DNA of 64,000 nt from Azoarcus sp. L1K30 (GCF_018122735.1 NZ_JAGRRD010000001.1:2962999-3026998), one strand, 5' to 3'; shown: positions 25,948 to 36,190, numbered from the stretch's first letter. Translations and numbers: made by a program. Notes: generated by a model from the sequence alone, not told the origin.

Positions 25948-26978
25948 GCCTTGCCTCCCTGAACCGGATGCCCGCCGCTGGCTTCGACCTCGACCAGCAG
26001 ATCGGCGCGGCAGACATCGGCCTGCACATAGCACACCTGTGCTTCATCCCCCATGGCACAGCTCATCTGCGCGCGCACCGTGGGCAGATCGACCGGGTCG
26101 CGAACATAGCCAAGCCAGGCGAGACCGGCGCGGGCCGTCCCCAGCGAGGGCGCAATGCGGGCCGCCTCGGCCAGTACCGCATCGACATTCATCAGCGTCT
26201 CCCGCATCTGCGCCGCCACGTCACCCGGATGCAGGGTCTGGTGACCGACGATACTGGCCGTTCCCGAAATGAACAGCAGTTCCTGCGCGGCACAGCGGCT
26301 GACCGCCGCACGGGAGAAGGTCGGGCTGCGCGGACCGTAGTCCTCGGGATAGTGATAGGCACTGACCTGGCGCGGGTTTTCCACCGCCACCAGAGGCTGA
26401 CGCCCGGCGAAGAAACCGACTTCGAGCGCGCCCTCGCGTACGCCGAGCGCACTGGCCGCAGGCACCGGCCCGATCGACGCCCGGCCACAGGCCGCAAAGG
26501 CGTCCTGTCTGCCGATATTGAAGCTGCGATAGCGCTCGACACCGTGCTCGATTTCGTTGATTCGGGGCATGTAGTTCCACACCCGCAGCAAGTGCGGAAA
26601 CCCGACATGTTCGAGTGCTGCAAACACCTCCCGGTAGGCGAGCTCCGCAGCCTGCTGCAACGCGCTTGCCGACACTTCGCCGACGCACTCTGCTTCGTCG
26701 ATCGACACCACGCCGAACATCAATTCACCATCGTGCCGATAGTGCACGCGCCCATGCCGCCCCTCGTCGAGCACGCGGTCCGACAGCCACAGTGCCCGCC
26801 ATGGCTTTGCGGGGGCGAGGGTTGGCACCCGTACCCGCAGGCAGGGGAAGGACGCCTCCACAACGCACTGCTCGCCAAATCGAAGTTCGCCCAGAACCAT
26901 GGCGCCGTCGATGCCGTCGGGCAGCGCGGCATCGACGGCCAGCGGCGACAGCAAGCGCAATCGACTGCCTGCGCTCAT
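25944..26978 (-). CDS. Chorismatase, XanB2-like (hydroxybenzoate-forming)
   Basis: 344-residue protein of the chorismatase family (FkbO/Hyg5/XanB2, formerly called pteridine-dependent deoxygenase-like), with a C-terminal RidA-like fold. In Xanthomonas, XanB2 turns chorismate into 3- and 4-hydroxybenzoate, the former being the xanthomonadin starter. Supporting features are the segments WNYMPRINE, the GRQPLVAVENPRQ core and LLFISGTASIVGH typical of the family. It overlaps the halogenase gene by ATGA. It most probably supplies the aromatic starter for the ligase at 11974. Confidence 0.87.
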   Translation of the reverse strand: MSAGSRLRLLSPLAVDAALPDGIDGAMVLGELRFGEQCVVEASFPCLRVRVPTLAPAKPWRALWLSDRVLDEGRHGRVHYRHDGELMFGVVSIDEAECVGEVSASALQQAAELAYREVFAALEHVGFPHLLRVWNYMPRINEIEHGVERYRSFNIGRQDAFAACGRASIGPVPAASALGVREGALEVGFFAGRQPLVAVENPRQVSAYHYPEDYGPRSPTFSRAAVSRCAAQELLFISGTASIVGHQTLHPGDVAAQMRETLMNVDAVLAEAARIAPSLGTARAGLAWLGYVRDPVDLPTVRAQMSCAMGDEAQVCYVQADVCRADLLVEVEASGGHPVQGGKA

Positions 26979-28309
26979 CCGCGCACCGCCATGTCGCCAT
27001 CGGCAACGGCAGCGATGTCACGCCGGCGCTTGCGACCGGCTGCCACGGTGCGCGGCAGATGGCGCAGGGCAGCCAGATAATAGACCGTCTTGAACGCCAG
27101 CAAGGAGGGCCAGATCGGCGTCTTGCCGTAGATGTCTCCTGCGAGCAGCGACAGCAGCGCCTCCTTCATCCGCAACAGGTTCCGCGGTCCCATGAACAGA
27201 TCACGCATGGTCGGACTGGTCATGCGATAGATGAACCACGAGAAGGCCTTGGGACCATGGCGAAGCTGTCTGTCGAAACGCGCCATCGCCGCCTTGCTGT
27301 TCGCGGGCTGGCTCAGGCAGGTGTGGACCGCATCGGCACCGAAGAATGCCCCCTGCATCGCCAGCATCACCCCGGAGGAGAAGACCGGGTCGATGAAGGC
27401 ATAGGCGTCGCCGAGCAGGATGTAATGCGGTCCGTGCGTGTGATCTGTCGTGTAGGAGAAGTTGCCGGTCGCCTCCACCGGCGAAATCCGGCTGGCGCCT
27501 TGAAGACGTTCGACCAGCGCGGGAGACAGCGCAATGGTGTCGGCCAGGAAATCGTCGAGCGGGCGTGTGCCGCGTTGTTTCATGTAATACGGCCAGGTCA
27601 CGGCGCCGATGCTCGTTGCCCCGTCGGCCAATGGAATGACCCAGAACCATCCATGCTCGAACCAGTAGATCGAGATGTTTCCCGCCGCATCGCCTTCGTT
27701 GCGCCGCACACCGACGAAATGTGCGTACATCGCCGAGCTGTTGTGCAGCGGATTGCGATGCTTGGCCCGCAGCCGATTGGCAATGAAGGTGTCGCGGCCG
27801 GAAGCGTCGACGATGAAGCGCGTCTGCCAGGTGTCATTGCGGCCGTCATCGTGCTGCGCACTTACCGTGGCGCCATCAGCATGAAACACGGCATCCTTCA
27901 CCCGACAGCCCTCGATCACCTCAGCGCCCTTGCGCTCCGCATTGCGAATCAGCACATGATCGAAATCGGCGCGGTGCACGTGATAGGCGTAAGGCATGGA
28001 CTTGTCCCACGCGTCGGCGAAATTGAAGCGCTGCTGATTGGCATGCTGCGGAGAAACGAACTCCGCCGAATACTTGCGGATGCCAATCGCGCGCACTTCG
28101 TCAGCCACCCCCAGCTTTTCGAACAGGGGCAGATTGGCCGGCAGCAAGGATTCGCCGATGTGAAAGCGCGGGTGGTGTGCCTTTTCAAGCAGCGTGACGC
28201 GATGCCCCTTCTGCGCCAGCAACGTAGCCACGGTCGACCCCGCGGGCCCACCTCCGATGACGAGCACATCACATGTGTGTGAGGCGGACGGAGATTCACG
28301 AGTATTCAC
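26975..28309 (-). CDS. FAD-dependent halogenase (tryptophan-halogenase-like)
   Basis: About 444-residue flavoprotein with the N-terminal FAD loop GGGPAGS, the IGESLLP motif, and WFWVIP, a match to the WxWxIP signature of flavin-dependent halogenases. In xanthomonadin clusters a related enzyme is thought to brominate the aryl head. The start is uncertain. The GTG at 28309 lies 15 residues before the FAD strand and is preferred; an ATG at 28378 and a TTG at 28381 extend it by 23 to 24 residues but have no ribosome binding site. A TATAGT hexamer near 28390-28395 could be the -10 element. It is first in the leftward pigment operon. Confidence 0.85.
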   Translation of the reverse strand: MNTRESPSASHTCDVLVIGGGPAGSTVATLLAQKGHRVTLLEKAHHPRFHIGESLLPANLPLFEKLGVADEVRAIGIRKYSAEFVSPQHANQQRFNFADAWDKSMPYAYHVHRADFDHVLIRNAERKGAEVIEGCRVKDAVFHADGATVSAQHDDGRNDTWQTRFIVDASGRDTFIANRLRAKHRNPLHNSSAMYAHFVGVRRNEGDAAGNISIYWFEHGWFWVIPLADGATSIGAVTWPYYMKQRGTRPLDDFLADTIALSPALVERLQGASRISPVEATGNFSYTTDHTHGPHYILLGDAYAFIDPVFSSGVMLAMQGAFFGADAVHTCLSQPANSKAAMARFDRQLRHGPKAFSWFIYRMTSPTMRDLFMGPRNLLRMKEALLSLLAGDIYGKTPIWPSLLAFKTVYYLAALRHLPRTVAAGRKRRRDIAAVADGDMAVRG

Positions 28310-28535
28310 GACAGTTTCACCACCAGATACGGAATCGAGCGCATCGCAGCCCGATTTCGGCCCACGACGCAACTGCATCAAGGAGCGGACTATACCGTAG
28401 GCGAATTCGCAGCGGAAACGCCGGCGTGCACGTCGTGCTCAGGCGACACGCTGAAACTTCCGGCAACATCGGCAAGATTGCCGTAGCTGCGCTTAAGGAG
28501 CACCATCGTGCGCTCCACATTCCGTCCGTGCCCCC

Positions 28536-29597
28536 ATGCGTCCCGCTCGCGCCCTGATTGACCTCGATGCCCTACGACACAATTACCGGCTCGCGCGTGC
28601 CCGCCATGGCGGACGCGCGTTCGCCGTAGTGAAAGCCAATGCCTACGGCCACGGGGCGCTTGCCTGCGCGCGTGCGCTGGCCGCGGAAGCCGATGGCTTC
28701 GCCGTCGCGTTCATCGACGAGGCGCTGCAACTGCGTGCCGCCGGCATCACCCAACCCATCCTGCTGCTCGAAGGCGTTTTCGACGCCGACGAGCTCGACG
28801 ACGTCGTTCGCCATCGCTTGTGGATCGTCGTGCATCATCACGCGCAGATCGACATGATCGAGCGCAGACCGCTGCCGACACCGTTTAACGTGTGGCTCAA
28901 GATCAATACCGGCATGAACCGCGCCGGCTTCGAACCCGATGCGGTGCGCGCCGCCTGGCAGCGCCTGCACGACAGCGGCAAGGTTGCCGAAATTGCGCTG
29001 ATGACGCACTTCGCCCGCGCGGACGAGCCTGAGGCGCTGACCACTGCGGAGCAGATCGCCTCCTTCGATGACGGCGTGCTGAATCTGCCGGGGCCGCACA
29101 GCCTGGCCAATTCGGCGGCCATCCTGGGCTGGCCCGCCTCGCACCGCAACTGGGCCCGCCCCGGCATTCTGCTCTACGGCGCAGACCCCATGCCGGCACA
29201 GGACAACGGTCTGCTGCCGGTGATGAGCCTGGAGAGCGAAATCATCGCCGTACGCGACATTGCGCCCGGCGCCCCACTCGGCTATGGCGCGCGCTTCGTG
29301 GCCGCGGCGCCGACACGTGTGGGCCTGGTCGCCATGGGCTATGCCGACGGCTACCCACGCAGGGCCGCCGAAGGCACGCCCGTCGCCGTGGACGGCAGCA
29401 TCACCCGGCTCATCGGCCGCGTGTCGATGGACATGCTGACAGTGGATCTCACGCCGCTCCCCGCCACTGGTCTGGGCAGCAAGGTCGAACTCTGGGGACG
29501 ACAGGTGCCGGTCAATCAGGTCGCCGCCGGCGCCGGCACGATTGCCTATGAATTGCTGTGCAATGTGAAGCGGGTGCGTTTCGAATACACGGGCTGA
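28536..29597 (+). CDS. alr: Alanine racemase
   Basis: PLP-dependent racemase of 353 residues that makes D-alanine for peptidoglycan. The PLP lysine is in VVKANAYGHG near the N terminus, and the C-terminal catalytic Tyr region GYGARF plus the RVSMDM segment are intact. It may equally be named dadX. The chosen ATG lacks a clear ribosome binding site. An AAGGAG 36-41 bases upstream faces an out-of-frame GTG that would encode only 17 residues. It diverges from the halogenase gene and is convergent with the ccm operon. Confidence 0.94.
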   Translation: MRPARALIDLDALRHNYRLARARHGGRAFAVVKANAYGHGALACARALAAEADGFAVAFIDEALQLRAAGITQPILLLEGVFDADELDDVVRHRLWIVVHHHAQIDMIERRPLPTPFNVWLKINTGMNRAGFEPDAVRAAWQRLHDSGKVAEIALMTHFARADEPEALTTAEQIASFDDGVLNLPGPHSLANSAAILGWPASHRNWARPGILLYGADPMPAQDNGLLPVMSLESEIIAVRDIAPGAPLGYGARFVAAAPTRVGLVAMGYADGYPRRAAEGTPVAVDGSITRLIGRVSMDMLTVDLTPLPATGLGSKVELWGRQVPVNQVAAGAGTIAYELLCNVKRVRFEYTG

Positions 29598-29687
29598 GCG
29601 CCCGGCCCGGAAGCACCACACAAGAGCGCTCCGCGCGGCGCGCACGCAGGCGTCCGCCCGCGCGCGGCGCAACCGACACCTCTGACA

Positions 29688-30950
29688 CTACTGACGCACG
29701 CGCTCGACCTTCAGCACCACCCCGCTGGCGTCGGGGGCAAGCCCGTCGACACGCCCTTCGAGATCGCCCGGGCTGGCCATCGGCTGCCCCGACTTCGACA
29801 CCCTCACCGCCACCGCCAGTTGCGCCGGCAACGGTGCGTTGCCATTCATGCGCTGCACGCCATCGAAGCTGAAATCCAGCGGCAGGTCGCTGCCCTTGAA
29901 GCGCAGCGCCGCCACCGGCGGGCCGCCGGCGCCACCGCGCACGAATACGAATACGGCATCGTCCGGCGCGACCTGCGCGCTCAGGGCCGGCGCGACCTCG
30001 AGCCGGCCGGCGATCTTCAGACCGCCGTTGTCGCCCGCCGTCGCGCTGCCCCGCTGCATGGCCACCGGCGGCGGCATCTGCTTTGCCGGCGCCGCTGCCA
30101 GCAAGGGCAGGCCGCCCTTGCCACGGGCGTCGTTCACGCTATCGAGCAATTGCCGCTCGATATCGCTGCCCGGCGGCACGCGCGCCAGGATGCGCTCCCA
30201 GCGCGCCGCTGCGCCCGCGTAGTCGCCGCGCTGATAGGCGGCGGTTCCGGTCAGGGCCAACGCCTTGGGATGGTCGGGATCGATCGCCAGCGCACGTGCG
30301 GCAATCTCGTCGGCCTCCCCCATGACGGAGCCGCTTTGCGCCGCCACCACATCGGCCCAGTCGGCGAAGACGTCGGGATTGTCGGGAATCAGTTCAGCCA
30401 GGCGCGCATATGCCTTGGCCGCCTCGGGGTAGTTCTCCAGCACCAGCCAGGAGCGAGCCAGCATGGCCCAGCCCTCGACGTTGTCCGGCTCCTTTTCGAG
30501 GCGGGCAGTCAGTGTGCCGACCATGCCCTTGATCTGTTCTGTAGTGAAGGTCTGCCGGCCGGCGACCTTTTGCGGGTCGAGCGCATCGGGCGTGCCGACC
30601 GCCAGGTAGCCCAGCACGGCAAGCACCGGCACGCCGAGGCCGACCGCCAGGGCCCAGCCACGCGACACCCCGGCACGAGCAACCGGCGCCATCGACTGGC
30701 CTTCATCCAGGGCGCGACGCTCGAGCTCCTCGCGGCTGCGCGCATAACTGGCCTCGTCCACCGTACCGGCGGCGCGTTCGGCCTCGAGATCCGCAAGTTG
30801 CTCGCGCAGTACCGCGAGCGCGGTCTCGGCCTGAGCCGCGTCGGCGGCAGCCGGAGACGCCACGTGTCGCCCGCGTCCGAGCAACGGCGGCAAGACCAAT
30901 AGCAGGGCACCGGCCACCAGGAGGCCGGCAACAATCAGGAAGGTGATCAC
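29688..30950 (-). CDS. ccmI: Cytochrome c maturation protein CcmI
   Basis: 420-residue apocytochrome chaperone. Two membrane helices lie at about residues 2-22 and 95-115, then TPR-like helices (about 135-280) and a C-terminal domain with beta character. CcmI holds apocytochrome c for the CcmF/H haem ligation complex. It begins with a GTG overlapping the ccmH stop (GTGA). It is the last gene of the ccm operon and convergent with alr. In E. coli it corresponds to the C-terminal half of CcmH. Confidence 0.9.
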   Translation of the reverse strand: MITFLIVAGLLVAGALLLVLPPLLGRGRHVASPAAADAAQAETALAVLREQLADLEAERAAGTVDEASYARSREELERRALDEGQSMAPVARAGVSRGWALAVGLGVPVLAVLGYLAVGTPDALDPQKVAGRQTFTTEQIKGMVGTLTARLEKEPDNVEGWAMLARSWLVLENYPEAAKAYARLAELIPDNPDVFADWADVVAAQSGSVMGEADEIAARALAIDPDHPKALALTGTAAYQRGDYAGAAARWERILARVPPGSDIERQLLDSVNDARGKGGLPLLAAAPAKQMPPPVAMQRGSATAGDNGGLKIAGRLEVAPALSAQVAPDDAVFVFVRGGAGGPPVAALRFKGSDLPLDFSFDGVQRMNGNAPLPAQLAVAVRVSKSGQPMASPGDLEGRVDGLAPDASGVVLKVERVRQ

Positions 30951-31498
30951 GAACGGGGCTCCTCGGCAGACGGGCGGTCTGCGGTGGCGGGCGATTCGCC
31001 CGCAAGCATCGAGCGCGCACGGGCACGCTCGGCATCGGTCAGGTGGCGTTGCGCTGCGGCCTCGATCTGGCGCCGGCGCAAGCGCAGCGCCAGCCAGCCC
31101 GCGCCGCCCAGCAGCAAGACCGCCGGGCCACCCCACAGCAGCAGCGTGATGGCCTTGAACGGCGGTTCATAGAGCACGAAGTCGCCATAACGATCGACGA
31201 GATAGGTCAGCACGTCGTCCTCGCTCTTGCCGGCCGCAAGCTGTTCGCGCACCTGGTTGCGCAAGTCGACGGCCAAGGGAGCATGCGACTCCGCGATCGA
31301 CTGATTCTGGCACACCAGACAGCGCAACTTGTGCGACAGCTCCTGAACCTGGTCCTCGAGCGCCTGATCGGCCACGACCGGCGTGGCAACGCCGGCCTCA
31401 TCCGCAGCACTGGCTGGTGGCGCGGACAAGGCCAACGCCCCCACCGTGAGCGCCACGAGCATGAAGCGGCCGCAGTAACGGAAACGATCAACCCGCAC
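30947..31498 (-). CDS. ccmH: Cytochrome c maturation thiol reductase CcmH
   Basis: 183-residue protein with a signal peptide (about residues 1-31), a periplasmic helical domain carrying the redox pair Cys60-x-x-Cys63 in LRCLVCQNQS, and a membrane anchor (about 117-137). It reduces the apocytochrome haem-binding cysteines as part of the haem lyase complex. It overlaps ccmG by 11 bases and ccmI by 4. Confidence 0.94.
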   Translation of the reverse strand: MRVDRFRYCGRFMLVALTVGALALSAPPASAADEAGVATPVVADQALEDQVQELSHKLRCLVCQNQSIAESHAPLAVDLRNQVREQLAAGKSEDDVLTYLVDRYGDFVLYEPPFKAITLLLWGGPAVLLLGGAGWLALRLRRRQIEAAAQRHLTDAERARARSMLAGESPATADRPSAEEPRS

Positions 31499-32081
31499 GC
31501 TTGAGCTCCTCGATCATCGGCAACAACACCTTCTTCAGATTCTCCGGTGTCACCGGTCCGATCTGCTTGTAGCGAATACGGCCGTCACGATCGATAAGAA
31601 AGGTCTCTGGCACGCCATAGACGCCGAAATCGATGCCGACCCGGCCGTCGATATCGAGCACCGACAGGTTGTAAGGATTGCCGTGTGTATTGAGCCAGCC
31701 GCGCGCGCGTTCGATCGCCTGCGCAGTCTCGACCTCGAGCGCCAGACCACGAGCGTCGATCTCGCCATCGCCCCTGACCTCCTTGTAGTTAAGGCCGACG
31801 ATGGGGACCACCCCGCTGCGCGCCAGATCGACCAGGACCGGATGCTCCTGGCGACAGGCCACGCACCACGACGCCCATACGTTCAGGAGCCAGACCTTGC
31901 CCTTCATCTCATCGAGGGCGAAGGTCTGCTCGGGGGTGTCGAGCCGTGCGAGACGAAAGGCGGGCGCCGGCTTATCGATGAGTGGCGAGGGCACCTCACG
32001 CGGATCGAGCGTCAGTCCGAAGCCGAGAAAGCCCACCAGTACGAGGAAGAGGAACAGCGGAACAAGAAACTTTGCTTTCAT
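31488..32081 (-). CDS. ccmG: Thiol:disulfide interchange protein CcmG (DsbE)
   Basis: 197-residue membrane-tethered thioredoxin-like protein: N-terminal helix (about 5-24) and active site Trp-Cys73-x-x-Cys76 (SWCVACR). The cis-Pro loop GVPETFLID is also present. It keeps CcmH and apocytochromes reduced in the periplasm. It is separated from ccmF by 9 bases and overlaps ccmH. Confidence 0.95.
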   Translation of the reverse strand: MKAKFLVPLFLFLVLVGFLGFGLTLDPREVPSPLIDKPAPAFRLARLDTPEQTFALDEMKGKVWLLNVWASWCVACRQEHPVLVDLARSGVVPIVGLNYKEVRGDGEIDARGLALEVETAQAIERARGWLNTHGNPYNLSVLDIDGRVGIDFGVYGVPETFLIDRDGRIRYKQIGPVTPENLKKVLLPMIEELKRAG

Positions 32082-32090
32082 GAACGATTC

Positions 32091-34064
32091 TCAAACGGCC
32101 TGTTGCATTGCACTGGCCGGCATCTGGCGCTCCGCCAGCCGGCGATAACGACGATCGGCCACCGCCAGCACGCCGCCCAGAGCCATCAACAGGCAACCTG
32201 CCCAGATCCAGCTGATGAAGGGTTTGCGATGCAGGCTGACGATCCAGTCGCCCTCAGGCAACTGCTCGCCGAGCGACACGTACACATCGCGGAAGGGACC
32301 GATGTCGAGCGCCGCCTCGGTCATCGGCATCCCCATTGCACGATAGACGCGCTTTTCCGGCTGCAACACGCCAACCGCCCTGCCCTCGCGACTGAGCTCG
32401 ATCGTCGCCCGCGAGGCATCGTAGTTGGGACCGGGCACACTGTCGACGCCACGCAACACGAAGTGGTAGCCGGCGAAATCGATCTGCTCACCGGCCTTCA
32501 TGCGCACGTCGAGGTTGGCATCGATGCTGCCCACCAGGGTGACGCCGATGATGAAGATGCCGACCCCGAAGTGCGCCGTCCACATTCCCCACCACGCTGC
32601 GGGAATGGTCGACAGCCGGCTCGACATCGATGCGCCCGCGCGCTCACGCAGCCGGCTGCCAAGCAGCTGAAGGCTTGCCAGCACCACCCACGCCGCCAGC
32701 GTCAGCCCCAGCGTGGTGCGCCAAGTGAAATGCCCGATCGCCACCGCGATGCCAATTCCGATCAGCAGGCTGGCAATGCCCGCCGGCGCCAGGCGACGCG
32801 CGACCGCACCAGCCGCATCGCTTTTCCAGCGCAGGTAGGGCCCGAACATCATCAGCACCACTACCGGCGTCATCAGCGGTACGAACACGGCCTGGAAATA
32901 GGGTGGTCCGACCGAGATCTTGCCCAGGTTGAGCGCATCGAGAAACAGCGGATACAGCGTACCGAGCAGCACCGAGGCCGACACCACCGCCAGCAGCACG
33001 TTATTGCCGAGCAGCGTCGTCTCGCGCGACACCAGCCCGAACGAACCGCCGCCGGACAGCGTCGGTGCGCGCCAGGCGAACAGCAGCAACGATGCACCGA
33101 TGACCAGCACCAGCAGGCCGATGATGAACAGGCCGCGGGCCGGATCGGTGGCGAAGGCATGCACACTGGTGATCACGCCCGAACGTACGAGGAAGGTGCC
33201 GAGCAGCGACAGCGAAAACGCACCGATGGCCAGCAACACCGTCCAGCTGCGGAACGCGCCTCGCTTTTCGGTCACTGCCAGCGAATGGATCAGCGCCGTA
33301 CCGAGCAGCCACGGCATGAACGAGGCGTTCTCGACAGGATCCCAGAACCACCACCCGCCCCAGCCCAGCTCATAGTAGGCCCACGCCGAACCCACCGCGA
33401 TACCGACGGTCAGGAACACCCAGGCTACCGTGGTCCATGGCCGCGACCAGCGCGCCCAGGCCGCGTCCATCCGTCCGCTCAGCAGCGCGGCAATGGCAAA
33501 GGCGAAGGCAACCGCGAATCCGACATAGCCCATGTAGAGCAACGGCGGGTGAATGATCATGCCGGGGTCCTGCAGCAGCGGGTTCAGGTCACGCCCTTCC
33601 GCCGCGCCCGGCAACAGCCGCGAGAACGGGTTGGAGGTCGCCAGCAGGAAAGCCAGGAAACCCGTGCTGACACAGCCCAGCACACCGATCACCCGCGCCA
33701 GGAAAGCGTCCGGGATGTGGCGCGAGAACACCGTCACCGCCACCGTCCACAAGGACAGGGCCATGGCCCACAGCAGCAGCGAGCCTTCGTGGTTGCCCCA
33801 CACGCCGGTGATGCGATAGATCATCGGTGTGTCACTGTGCGAGTTGCGCGCCGCGAGCGCGACGGAAAAGTCGCTGTTCATGAAGGCCCAGGTCAGACAG
33901 CCGAAGGCGAAGACGACGAACACGAACTGTCCGCGCGCAGCGGGACGCGCGACGGCCATCATCGACGGGTTGTTGCGCGCGGCGCCAACCATCGGCACAA
34001 CAGCCTGAACCAGCGCCAGAACGAAGGCGAGAACGAGGGAGAAATGACCGAGCTCGGGAATCAT
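32091..34064 (-). CDS. ccmF: Haem lyase subunit CcmF
   Basis: 657-residue polytopic inner-membrane protein that ligates haem to apocytochrome c. The family's Trp-rich periplasmic motif [12 protein letters not shown] is present, with flanking helices and the [12 protein letters not shown] segment containing a conserved His. Length and hydrophobic profile match CcmF. The start overlaps the ccmE stop (ATGA). Confidence 0.96.
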   Translation of the reverse strand: MIPELGHFSLVLAFVLALVQAVVPMVGAARNNPSMMAVARPAARGQFVFVVFAFGCLTWAFMNSDFSVALAARNSHSDTPMIYRITGVWGNHEGSLLLWAMALSLWTVAVTVFSRHIPDAFLARVIGVLGCVSTGFLAFLLATSNPFSRLLPGAAEGRDLNPLLQDPGMIIHPPLLYMGYVGFAVAFAFAIAALLSGRMDAAWARWSRPWTTVAWVFLTVGIAVGSAWAYYELGWGGWWFWDPVENASFMPWLLGTALIHSLAVTEKRGAFRSWTVLLAIGAFSLSLLGTFLVRSGVITSVHAFATDPARGLFIIGLLVLVIGASLLLFAWRAPTLSGGGSFGLVSRETTLLGNNVLLAVVSASVLLGTLYPLFLDALNLGKISVGPPYFQAVFVPLMTPVVVLMMFGPYLRWKSDAAGAVARRLAPAGIASLLIGIGIAVAIGHFTWRTTLGLTLAAWVVLASLQLLGSRLRERAGASMSSRLSTIPAAWWGMWTAHFGVGIFIIGVTLVGSIDANLDVRMKAGEQIDFAGYHFVLRGVDSVPGPNYDASRATIELSREGRAVGVLQPEKRVYRAMGMPMTEAALDIGPFRDVYVSLGEQLPEGDWIVSLHRKPFISWIWAGCLLMALGGVLAVADRRYRRLAERQMPASAMQQAV

Positions 34065-34507
34065 TGGCTCACCGTCGCGGCAGTCTTCTGCGCCTGCTCG
34101 AGCGCATGCGCGGCCTCGGGGGGCATATAGTTCTCGTCGTGCTTGGCCAGCACTTCGGTGGCGCGGAACTGGCCGTCCGGCCCCAGCGAGCCCTGGATCA
34201 CCGCACCCTTGCCTTCCTTGAACAGGTCGGGCAGCGTGCCCTTGTAGGTCACCGGGATGACCTTGGCGGTATCGGTAATGGCAAATCGAACGGTCAGGCC
34301 GTCGGCCTCACGCTGCAGCGATCCGGCTTCGACCAGGCCGCCGATGCGGAAAGTCTTGCCCTTGGGCGCCTTGCCTTCGATCACGTCGGTGGGCGTATGG
34401 AAGAACACCAGGTTCTGCTGAAATGCGGACAGTACCAATGCCACGGCGGCAACCAGCAAGGCCACGCCACCACCAACCAGCATCATGCGTTTGCTACGGG
34501 GTTTCAT
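34061..34507 (-). CDS. ccmE: Periplasmic haem chaperone CcmE
   Basis: 148-residue haem chaperone with an N-terminal membrane helix (about 9-28) and a beta-barrel domain. The covalent haem-binding His123 lies in KHDENY, with Tyr127 as the axial ligand region. It takes haem from the CcmC/D complex and passes it to CcmF. A longer upstream frame exists, but the ATG at 34507 matches the family N terminus (MKPRSKR). It follows ccmD by 1 base. Confidence 0.94.
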   Translation of the reverse strand: MKPRSKRMMLVGGGVALLVAAVALVLSAFQQNLVFFHTPTDVIEGKAPKGKTFRIGGLVEAGSLQREADGLTVRFAITDTAKVIPVTYKGTLPDLFKEGKGAVIQGSLGPDGQFRATEVLAKHDENYMPPEAAHALEQAQKTAATVSQ

Positions 34508-34508
34508 A

Positions 34509-34718
34509 TCACGACTCCATGCGGGCACCTGCGCGCCCCGATCCATCCTTGCCAACCGCGCGGCGCCAGCGCAACAGCCGCTTCACGGTCTCCTTCCGAC
34601 GCTGCAACACCAGCACAAGTTCCAGGCCGATGACTGCAAAAGTCACGCCATAGCTGCCCCACACGTAAAAACCCGCACCGCCCATGTCCCAGAAGGCCGA
34701 CCACGATTCCCACTGCAT
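34509..34718 (-). CDS. ccmD: Haem exporter accessory protein CcmD
   Basis: Small membrane protein of 69 residues with one helix (about 15-40) and a basic C-terminal tail. CcmD stabilises the CcmC-haem-CcmE complex and its release. It shares its start region with the ccmC stop (GTGATG), so initiation could be at the GTG (34721) or the ATG (34718). Confidence 0.88.
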   Translation of the reverse strand: MQWESWSAFWDMGGAGFYVWGSYGVTFAVIGLELVLVLQRRKETVKRLLRWRRAVGKDGSGRAGARMES

Positions 34719-35482
34719 CACGTCCGCCCTCCCTCACGATCGAGCACCGCGCCCACCCACTCGGTGTGACGCTCGCGCTCGAGAATCATCGGCCGCACCC
34801 GCCACAGCGTCACCGCCAGCGTGTACGCCCACGATGCAAATGCAAGCACCAGCATGCCGGCAAACATGGTGGCAGCCATCGATGGCGCCTTGGTCAGGCT
34901 CACGGAAGCGCCCTGGTGCAGCGTGTTCCACCACTTCACCGAGAAATAGATCACCGGCACGTTGACCGCGCCCACCAGCGCGATGATGGCACCGGCGCGG
35001 TCGGCACGACGCGGATCCTCGATCGCACGCGTGAGCGCGATGAAGCCGAAATACAGGAACAGCAGCAGCAGTTGCGAGGTCAACCGCGCATCCCACACCC
35101 AGTAGGCGCCCCAGGTTGGACGCCCCCACAGGGCGCCGGTCCACAACGCGACGAAGCAGAACATCGCCCCGGTCGGCGCCAGCGCCTGGCTCATGACAAA
35201 AGACAGGCGCGTGTTCATCACCAGTCCCACGGCGGACCAGAAGGCCATTACCAGGTAGATGAACATCGACATCCACGCCGCCGGCACATGGATGAAGATG
35301 ACCCGATACACGTTACCCTGGGTCGCATCGGTCGGCGCCACGAAGAAGGCCAGCCACAACCCGGCCAGCGTGAGGACGACGGCGATGGCCGCGAACCACG
35401 GCGCCAGACGCCCCGCCAGCGGGTAGAAATTCTGCGGGGCGGCAAAGCGGAGCAGGCTCGGGCCGCGCGTACTTGAGTTCAT
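34718..35482 (-). CDS. ccmC: Haem exporter protein CcmC
   Basis: About 254-residue membrane protein with six helices and the WGxYWxWD tryptophan-rich motif (WGAYWVWDARLT). It presents haem to CcmE on the periplasmic face. An in-frame ATG 33 bases upstream (35515) is possible, but the second ATG fits the family N terminus (LLRFAAPQNFYPLAG) better. It lies between ccmB and ccmD in one transcript. Confidence 0.93.
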   Translation of the reverse strand: MNSSTRGPSLLRFAAPQNFYPLAGRLAPWFAAIAVVLTLAGLWLAFFVAPTDATQGNVYRVIFIHVPAAWMSMFIYLVMAFWSAVGLVMNTRLSFVMSQALAPTGAMFCFVALWTGALWGRPTWGAYWVWDARLTSQLLLLFLYFGFIALTRAIEDPRRADRAGAIIALVGAVNVPVIYFSVKWWNTLHQGASVSLTKAPSMAATMFAGMLVLAFASWAYTLAVTLWRVRPMILERERHTEWVGAVLDREGGRT

Positions 35483-35521
35483 GCGAATCGTCTCATCTTT
35501 CGGGCCAGAGGCCATTTCAGG

Positions 35522-36190
35522 TCAATCCGTCGATATGCGCAACGCCGCGGCACACGCCATCGGTGCCAGTGCCAGCGCCCCGGCAAGTCCGCCGCCCAGC
35601 AGCAACAGATGCGCCAACGCCCCCGTACCGGAGGCCTCGGCCTCCACCGCACCGGCGCCGAAAATCAGCACCGGCACGAACAAGGGCAGGATCAGCAAGG
35701 CCAGCAGCATGCCACCGCCCCGCACCCCCAGGGTCAAGGCCGCACCGACCGCGCCCAGCAGCGCCAGTATCGGCGTACCGAGCGCCAAACTTACTGCGAG
35801 CACCGGCAACGCGCCTTGCTCAAGGTCAAGCACGAGTGCCAGACCGGGGGCGACCGCCACCACCGGCAGACCTGTCGTCAGCCAGAAAGCCAGGATCTTG
35901 GCCAGCACCCACAGCACGGCCGGCTCACTGGACAACAGCAACTGCTCCAGGGTTCCGTCGGCATAGTCCTGCGCGAACAGGCGATGCAGCGACAGCAGAC
36001 AGGCGAGCAGCGCTGCCACCCACAGCACACCGGGCGCGATGGCGCGCAGCTGGTTCGGTTCGGCGCCCACACCGAAGGGAAACAGGCACACCACGATCAC
36101 GAAGAAAGCCAGCGTAACCATGACATCGGCGCGGCCGCGCCAGGCCAGCAACAGGTCACGGCGCAACACGGCAAGAAAGGTACTCAGCAC
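35522..36190 (-). CDS. ccmB: Haem exporter permease CcmB
   Basis: 222-residue ABC-type membrane subunit with six hydrophobic segments. It works with the CcmA ATPase to release holo-CcmE from CcmC. It starts at a GTG overlapping the last codons of ccmA. Much longer upstream frames run antisense-like through ccmA in another frame and are not credible. Confidence 0.92.
   Translation of the reverse strand: MLSTFLAVLRRDLLLAWRGRADVMVTLAFFVIVVCLFPFGVGAEPNQLRAIAPGVLWVAALLACLLSLHRLFAQDYADGTLEQLLLSSEPAVLWVLAKILAFWLTTGLPVVAVAPGLALVLDLEQGALPVLAVSLALGTPILALLGAVGAALTLGVRGGGMLLALLILPLFVPVLIFGAGAVEAEASGTGALAHLLLLGGGLAGALALAPMACAAALRISTD

Noticed and set aside
26615-28282. Plus-strand open frame opposite the chorismatase and halogenase
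   Set aside because: Antisense shadow with Arg-rich low-complexity sequence. The minus-strand genes carry complete motifs and clean ATGA coupling.
28508-28561. 17-codon frame starting at a GTG with AAGGAG ahead of alr
   Set aside because: The start signal is good but the peptide matches nothing and is out of frame with alr. Kept only as a remark in the alr entry.
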